In this document: piece by piece, positions 6,110-9,473 of the stretch
Layout of the letters: every line of letters starts with the position of its first letter
How positions within the stretch are numbered: the first letter of the stretch is position 1
DNA from: an uncultured Thermoleophilia bacterium
GTDB lineage: Bacteria; Actinomycetota; Thermoleophilia; UBA2241
Direction of reading: 5' to 3'
Length of the DNA stretch: 9,473 bases
NCBI GenBank assembly: GCA_903921965.1
Contig: CAIXSE010000509.1
Span: 1-9,473 of the forward strand
Made by a program: the position numbers and the translations under genes
The notes under the pieces: generated by a model
The model's input: only the letters and a program-made list of their open reading frames with translations
Told to the model about the DNA's origin: nothing
The model's database searches: none

Positions 6110-6144
6110 TCACCCGGGATGGGTGAATTCGCGCGCACGTGCGC
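6110..6144. promoter_or_regulatory. Two palindromes in the divergent upstream region
   Basis: TCACCC (6110-6115) and GGGTGA (6121-6126) form an inverted repeat with a 5-base spacer. Six bases further on is a perfect 12-bp palindrome, GCGCACGTGCGC (6133-6144). Both lie upstream of the small membrane protein gene (minus strand) and well upstream of the importer promoter. They look like protein-binding sites. On the minus strand the first could also form a hairpin in that gene's leader. A TTGTCT on the minus strand (6157-6152) might be a -35, but no convincing -10 follows. Confidence 0.35.
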
Positions 6145-6194
6145 ACGCGAGAGACAATACGCACCGGAACCCGTTTCCCGTCCCGGGGCGCCCG

Positions 6195-6216
6195 GCAGCC
6201 TCGCCGCAGCCTCGCC
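6195..6216. repeat. 11-bp tandem repeat just upstream of the importer promoter
   Basis: GCAGCCTCGCC is repeated exactly at 6195-6205 and 6206-6216, with a partial third copy GCA at 6217-6219. It ends 6 bases before the -35 element of the importer promoter. A period of 11 bp is about one helical turn, so two copies would sit on one face of the DNA, as for a regulator binding in tandem. The repeat is certain and the role is inference. Confidence 0.55.
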
Positions 6217-6222
6217 GCACGC

Positions 6223-6250
6223 TTGTCTTTTGGCCTGCGTCCTGTATAAA
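6223..6250 (+). promoter_or_regulatory. Housekeeping-type promoter for the ABC importer operon
   Basis: TTGTCT (6223-6228) and TATAAA (6245-6250) are separated by 16 bases and are the best -35/-10 pair in the window. They stand in a short AT-rich island in very GC-rich DNA. Transcription should begin near 6257, leaving a leader of about 126 bases before the binding protein gene, long enough for a structured regulatory RNA. Confidence 0.7.
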
Positions 6251-6309
6251 ACGAATCAGCTGCCGCTTGGGGGGACGGGCGGCGCAGGACGTCTCGATCA
6301 GCGGTGGGG

Positions 6310-6382
6310 GCCGCGGTCCACCCGATCCCATCCGGGGTCGCTGTGGCACGTCGGGAGCAACTCAGCCGGAAAGGACAGAGGC
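6310..6382 (+). promoter_or_regulatory. Glycine-riboswitch-like leader element (3' half of aptamer recognisable)
   Basis: The leader ends in segments that match the conserved 3' core of the gcvT-type glycine aptamer: CACGTCGGGAGCAA (6347-6360), then CAG (6363-6365), then GGAAAGGACAGAGG (6368-6381). Family members typically read CGCCGAAGGAGCAA, UCAGGCA and AAAGGACAGAG at the same places. A P3-like stem precedes this: CCAC (6318-6321) pairs with GTGG (6343-6346), and CGATCCC (6323-6329) pairs with GGGGTCG (6334-6340) around ATCC. As in real aptamers, the GCAA-containing strand directly follows the stem. The expected 5' strand of P2 (GGAGAG-like) and a clear P1 partner are not seen, so it could be a divergent, degenerate or related-ligand version. 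The last element holds the ribosome site AAAGGA (6370-6375), so any switching would probably act on translation initiation. Confidence 0.45.
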
Positions 6383-7300
6383 ATGAGGAATCGCAAGACG
6401 TACATCCTGGTGGCCGTGCTGGTCATCGCCGCGGTGGCGATGGTCGCGCTGGCTGCCGGCTGCGGGAGCAGCAGCGACAGCGGCGGCGGTGAGGCCAGCG
6501 CCAGCCCGACGGCGACAGAGACCGGCGGCGGCGAGATCACCGGCACCGCCGCCGAGCGCGCGCAGGCGATCCTCGGCAAGGCGCCGAGCGGCCTCGCCGC
6601 CACGATCGTGGAGCGGGGCACCGTCCTGGTCTCCACCGACGCCAACTACGCGCCGCAGAGCTCGATCGACCAGGCCACCGGCGAACTCGTGGGCTTCGAC
6701 ATCGACGTCGCCAAGGCCATGGCCGAGAAGCTCGGCCTGACGGTCGAGTTCAAGACGGTGCAGTGGGAGACGGTCATCCCCGGTCTGCAGACCGGCAAGT
6801 GGGACGTCTCCATCGGCTCCATGACGATCACGCCCGAGCGTGAGAAGACCGTCGACTTCACGGTGCCCTACTACTACACGTCCGGCCAGGTGTTCGTGAA
6901 GAAGGGCGGCCCGCAGATCGCCAGCGCCGCCGACCTGGACGGCAAGAAGGTCGGCGTGGGCGCGGCTACCACGTACTACGAGTACCTCAAGAAGAACACC
7001 AAGGCGATCGTCAAGACCTATCCGACCGACGCCGACGCCTTCCCCGACCTGCGCAACGGCAACCTGGACTTCGCGATGACCGCCGGCCCCACCGGCCAGC
7101 AGGCCATCCTCGAGGGTCAGCCCTTCGACTTCTCGGGCGCGCCGCTCTACTACGAGGACCTCGCGTTCGCCATCAACCAGGGCGAGGGCGACTGGCTCGC
7201 GCTGCTCAACTACGCCGTCGAGGAGATGCACACCGACGGTACGCTCACCGAGTTGAGCAAGAAGTGGTACAACGGCCTCGACCTGACGGTCAAGGAGTAG
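6383..7300 (+). CDS. Polar amino acid ABC transporter substrate-binding lipoprotein
   Basis: This is the extracellular solute-binding protein (SBP_bac_3, cluster of polar amino acid binders) of the importer encoded by the next two genes. It has 305 residues. A basic N-terminus and hydrophobic stretch lead to C27 in ALAAGC, a lipobox with Ala rather than Leu at -3. Lipid-anchored proteins of this kind have a flexible linker, here Ser/Gly/Thr-rich from 28 to about 55. The binding domain runs from about 73 to 300. It contains the family signature GFDIDVAKAMAEKLG (104-118), GKWDVSIGSMTITPERE with R153 at the usual position for holding the ligand carboxylate, and VDFTVPYYYTSGQVFV. The C-terminal part is MHTDGTLTELSKKWY. 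Sequence alone does not give the ligand. ATG at 6383 follows AAAGGA (6370-6375) by 7 bases. An open frame extends upstream to 6029 but crosses the promoter and leader. The leader suggests control by a small molecule. Confidence 0.93.
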   Translation: MRNRKTYILVAVLVIAAVAMVALAAGCGSSSDSGGGEASASPTATETGGGEITGTAAERAQAILGKAPSGLAATIVERGTVLVSTDANYAPQSSIDQATGELVGFDIDVAKAMAEKLGLTVEFKTVQWETVIPGLQTGKWDVSIGSMTITPEREKTVDFTVPYYYTSGQVFVKKGGPQIASAADLDGKKVGVGAATTYYEYLKKNTKAIVKTYPTDADAFPDLRNGNLDFAMTAGPTGQQAILEGQPFDFSGAPLYYEDLAFAINQGEGDWLALLNYAVEEMHTDGTLTELSKKWYNGLDLTVKE

Positions 7301-7339
7301 TCCAGCGTGTGCCGCGCTGAGCGGCGCGCGACGAACGTC

Positions 7340-7373
7340 CGCGGCGGGGGGCCCCGTCAGGCCCCCCGCCGCG
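7340..7373 (+). terminator. Intra-operon hairpin (partial terminator or mRNA stabiliser) after the SBP gene
   Basis: Arms 7340-7353 and 7360-7373 pair over 14 bp, all G-C, around the 6-base loop CCGTCA. The hairpin lies between the binding protein stop and the permease start, which are 97 bases apart. No U-tract follows, only CACTATAG. Such hairpins between SBP and permease genes commonly hold back read-through or protect the upstream mRNA, so that binding protein is made in excess over the membrane complex. Confidence 0.6.
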
Positions 7374-7397
7374 CACTATAGAAGGGAGGCTGAGCAG

Positions 7398-8630
7398 ATG
7401 CGCAGACCGTCTCTGCTTCCTGCCCTGGCGCTGGTCGCACTGCTGGTCGCGCTCGCGGTGCTCGCGTTCGTACCGCTGGCCCTCGCCTCCTCGGGCTCGG
7501 CCTCCCCGGCCGCCGACGGCACCCCGGTGGTCACCGGCACCATCCCCAACCCGGACGACCCCAAGGGCCTGAAGGGCTGGACGGGCGACCAGGTCCAGGT
7601 GAACTTCGAGCCCAACGGCGCGGAGCTCGACCTGGCCAAGTGCACGCTGTACGTCAACGACAAGCTGCAGGAGCTCAGCGGGCCGCCCCGCATCCTGCCG
7701 GCCGTGTCCCGTGCCACGTCGACCTTGCAGTTCTCGTGGACGGATCCCTATCCCGAGGGCGACTACAAGTTCAAGGCCGACCTCGTGACCACCACCGGCA
7801 TCACGGTGACGCACGAGTGGAGTTTCGGCTCGACCGGCTCCGCCGGCAGCGGCGGCCTCATCAGTTTCAAGGTGATGAAGGACTGGTTCTGGTTCATCGC
7901 CAGGGGCGGCATCGTCACCGTAGAGCTCACCGTCATCTCCATCATCTTCGCCTGCATCCTGGCCCTCTTCGGGTCGCTGGGGCGCCTCTCCAAGAAGATG
8001 ACGTTCAAGCAGGCCTGGGACCGCTACCAGAGCTGGGGCTACATGTGGCGCATGGTCCTGGGCCGCATCCCGTACTGGATCGCGACGTTCTACACCTCGC
8101 TCTTCCGCGGCACGCCCCTCCTGCTGCAGATCATCGCGATCTACCAGGTGATCCCCGAGATCCTCAAGGCGCTCGGCATGCCCCAGAGCATGAACCCGCC
8201 GGCCTTCTGGTCGGGCGTCGCGGCGCTCTCGCTCAACTACGGGGCGTACCTCACCGAGGTGTTCCGCGCCGGCATCCAGGCGGTGCCCAAGGGCCAGAAC
8301 GAGGCCGCCTGGGCGATCGGCCTGAGCGGCTGGCAGACGCAGCGGCGCATCGTCCTTCCGCAGGCCCTCAAGATCGTCACGCCGGCCGTGGGCAACGACT
8401 TCATCGCGCTCATCAAAGACACCTCACTGGTGTCGGTGATCACCGTCGAAGAACTCTTGCGGCGCTCACAGCTCGCCGGCGCCGCCACGTTCAGCTTTTT
8501 CAGCACGCTGCTCGTGGCCGCCGCCTGGTATTGGGCCCTGACGATCTTCTTCAGCTTCTGGCAGGCCAAGCTCGAGACCCGCATGGCGCGCGACAAGGCG
8601 CGCGAGAAGGAGAAGGGGAAGGTGAAGTAG
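7398..8630 (+). CDS. Amino acid ABC transporter permease with an N-terminal extracytoplasmic Ig-like domain
   Basis: This is the membrane subunit of the importer, of the HisM/GlnP family. The 410 residues far exceed the usual 215-240. Residues 1-30 look like a signal peptide (MRRPSLLP then a long hydrophobic run, ALA-S cleavage near 30/31). Residues 35 to about 152 form a soluble, beta-rich region with Ig-like character: VNFEPNGAELDLAKCTLYVN, PEGDYKFKADLVTTTG and a closing HEWSFGS. The canonical permease starts near 162 with a first helix at about 172-192. The signature loop E302-A-A-W-A-I-G308 through I318-V-L-P321 contacts the ATPase. The cytoplasmic tail is strongly basic. HisM-type permeases have the N-terminus outside, so an outside domain fits their topology. 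About 35 extra residues (196-230) separate the first and second helices. AGGGAGG (7383-7389) lies 8 bases before ATG. The stop directly abuts the ATPase start. Confidence 0.92.
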   Translation: MRRPSLLPALALVALLVALAVLAFVPLALASSGSASPAADGTPVVTGTIPNPDDPKGLKGWTGDQVQVNFEPNGAELDLAKCTLYVNDKLQELSGPPRILPAVSRATSTLQFSWTDPYPEGDYKFKADLVTTTGITVTHEWSFGSTGSAGSGGLISFKVMKDWFWFIARGGIVTVELTVISIIFACILALFGSLGRLSKKMTFKQAWDRYQSWGYMWRMVLGRIPYWIATFYTSLFRGTPLLLQIIAIYQVIPEILKALGMPQSMNPPAFWSGVAALSLNYGAYLTEVFRAGIQAVPKGQNEAAWAIGLSGWQTQRRIVLPQALKIVTPAVGNDFIALIKDTSLVSVITVEELLRRSQLAGAATFSFFSTLLVAAAWYWALTIFFSFWQAKLETRMARDKAREKEKGKVK

Positions 8631-9473
8631 ATGGCTGCCGAACCCACTCCCGCGCAGACGGGCCACCAGGTCGGCCGCGAGGTCGTCGTCAAGATCGAGA
8701 ACCTGCAGAAGTACTTCGGCAGGAACCACGTGCTCAAGGGTGTGAGCATGGAGGTGCACAAGGGCGAGGTGGTCGTGCTCATCGGGCCGTCGGGCTCGGG
8801 AAAGAGCACCTTCCTGCGCTGCATCAACTTCCTCGAGGACCCGACGACCGGCGACATCACCGTGGGCGGCGTGCACGTCACGTGCGGCAGCCACGGCGGG
8901 GCGTTCAAGAAGGCCGTCCACGAGATCCGCATGAAGTGCGGCATGGTCTTCCAGGAGTTCAACCTGTTCCCGCACAAGGACGCGACGGAGAACGTCACCG
9001 AGGGTCCCATCCAGGTCAAGCACGAGAACAAGGCCGAGGCCGAGAAGAAGGCCCATGAGCTGCTGCGCAAGGTGGGCCTGGGCGAGCGCATGGACTTCTT
9101 CCCCAGCCAGCTCTCCGGCGGCCAGAAGCAGCGCGTCGCCATCGCCCGCGCCATGGCCATGGAGCCGGTGCTCATGCTCTTCGACGAGCCCACCAGCGCC
9201 CTCGACCCGGAGCTCATCGGCGAGGTGCTCAAGGTCATGAAGGACCTCGCCGCGAGCGGCATGACCATGATCGTGGTCAGCCACGAGATGGGCTTCAGCC
9301 GCGATGTGGCCGACCGCGTGGTGTACATGGACGACGGCTACTTCATCGAGGAGGGGCCGCCGAGCGAGGTCTTCTTCCACCCCAAGGACGAGCGCACGAA
9401 GCGGTTCCTGCGGCACGTGCTCCCCGAGAAGGAGCCGGAGCACGCCAAGGAGCTGGGCATCACCGGCGTGGAC
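8631..9473 (+). CDS. Amino acid ABC transporter ATP-binding protein (3' end outside window)
   Basis: This is the cytoplasmic ATPase that powers the importer, of the GlnQ/HisP family. 281 codons are visible without a stop, so the gene continues past the window edge. Motifs in order are Walker [10 protein letters not shown] (52-60), the Q-loop at Q108 in [11 protein letters not shown] (family usually FQQFNLFPH), the ABC signature LSGGQKQR (161-168), Walker B LMLFDEP (181-187), the D-loop SALD (189-192) and the H-loop His218 in [27 protein letters not shown] segment and RFLRHVL near 260 normally mark the end of family members (about 240-255 residues). Here at least 18 further residues ([16 protein letters not shown] and on) follow, and there is an N-terminal extension of about 15. 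The ATG immediately follows the permease TAG. An AAGG-type site (8619-8622) overlaps the permease end, so the two are co-translated. Confidence 0.95.
   Translation, partial: MAAEPTPAQTGHQVGREVVVKIENLQKYFGRNHVLKGVSMEVHKGEVVVLIGPSGSGKSTFLRCINFLEDPTTGDITVGGVHVTCGSHGGAFKKAVHEIRMKCGMVFQEFNLFPHKDATENVTEGPIQVKHENKAEAEKKAHELLRKVGLGERMDFFPSQLSGGQKQRVAIARAMAMEPVLMLFDEPTSALDPELIGEVLKVMKDLAASGMTMIVVSHEMGFSRDVADRVVYMDDGYFIEEGPPSEVFFHPKDERTKRFLRHVLPEKEPEHAKELGITGVD

Noticed and set aside
6145..6240. A first glycine aptamer of a tandem riboswitch, prompted by CGAGAGAC at 6148-6155
   Set aside because: No GCCGAAGG-type core follows, and the TATAAA promoter lies downstream, so this part would not be in the leader transcript.
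6029..6382. Upstream extension of the binding protein frame
   Set aside because: It crosses the promoter and leader. ATG at 6383 has a ribosome site and begins a proper lipoprotein signal peptide.
7640..9058. Long plus-strand frame overlapping the permease and ATPase genes in another frame
   Set aside because: It is Arg/His/Pro/Gly-rich out-of-frame translation of the two real genes with no plausible start of its own.
8466..9443. Minus-strand frame opposite the ATPase and permease genes
   Set aside because: It is Leu/His/Asp-rich shadow coding without family resemblance, while the plus strand has all ABC ATPase motifs.
1..9473. tRNA, rRNA, CRISPR array, insertion sequence or prophage genes
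   Set aside because: No cloverleaf-like segments, regularly spaced repeats, transposase or phage proteins were seen on either strand.

Overview
The window is very GC-rich, with strong G/C preference at third codon positions and the compact, overlapping gene starts of a high-GC Gram-positive bacterium. A class E-type sortase, a lipoprotein substrate-binding protein and an ECF-type thiamine S-component fit Actinomycetota. The MttB-family methyltransferase and the FlgM-like protein make me lean towards a deep-branching, possibly anaerobic lineage (Coriobacteriia- or Thermoleophilia-like). That placement is inference, because the window has no rRNA or marker gene.

Layout. (1) 5-1691, plus strand: a tightly overlapping operon of thiT (thiamine S-component), thiamine pyrophosphokinase and a VanZ-like membrane protein, joined by GTGA and ATGA overlaps. 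(2) 1639-1830, minus strand: a small FlgM-like gene whose 3' end overlaps vanZ tail to tail. (3) 1945-3189, plus strand: moeA (molybdenum insertion), divergent from the FlgM-like gene across a short AT-rich region with an inverted repeat. (4) 3232-3984, minus strand: a class E-type sortase, convergent with moeA across a strong hairpin. (5) 4098-5471, plus strand: an MttB-superfamily corrinoid methyltransferase without an amber codon, divergent from the sortase and closed by a perfect 19-bp hairpin. (6) 5629-6030, minus strand: a small membrane-anchored protein of unknown function. (7) 6383-9473, plus strand: a polar amino acid ABC importer, made of a lipoprotein binding protein, a permease and an ATPase that runs off the window. 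It is preceded by a clear promoter and a leader that resembles the 3' half of a glycine riboswitch aptamer.

How it fits together. ThiT takes up thiamine and the pyrophosphokinase makes thiamine diphosphate from it. The ABC importer is a classic SBP-permease-ATPase operon with a hairpin between the SBP and permease genes that would favour excess binding protein. The importer's most unusual parts are its leader RNA and a permease carrying a signal-peptide-led, Ig-like extracytoplasmic domain of about 120 residues. The MttB homologue and the possibly glycine-sensing importer could share a theme of methylated amine or glycine metabolism. They are separate transcription units, and no corrinoid protein gene lies in the window, so this link is only a hypothesis.
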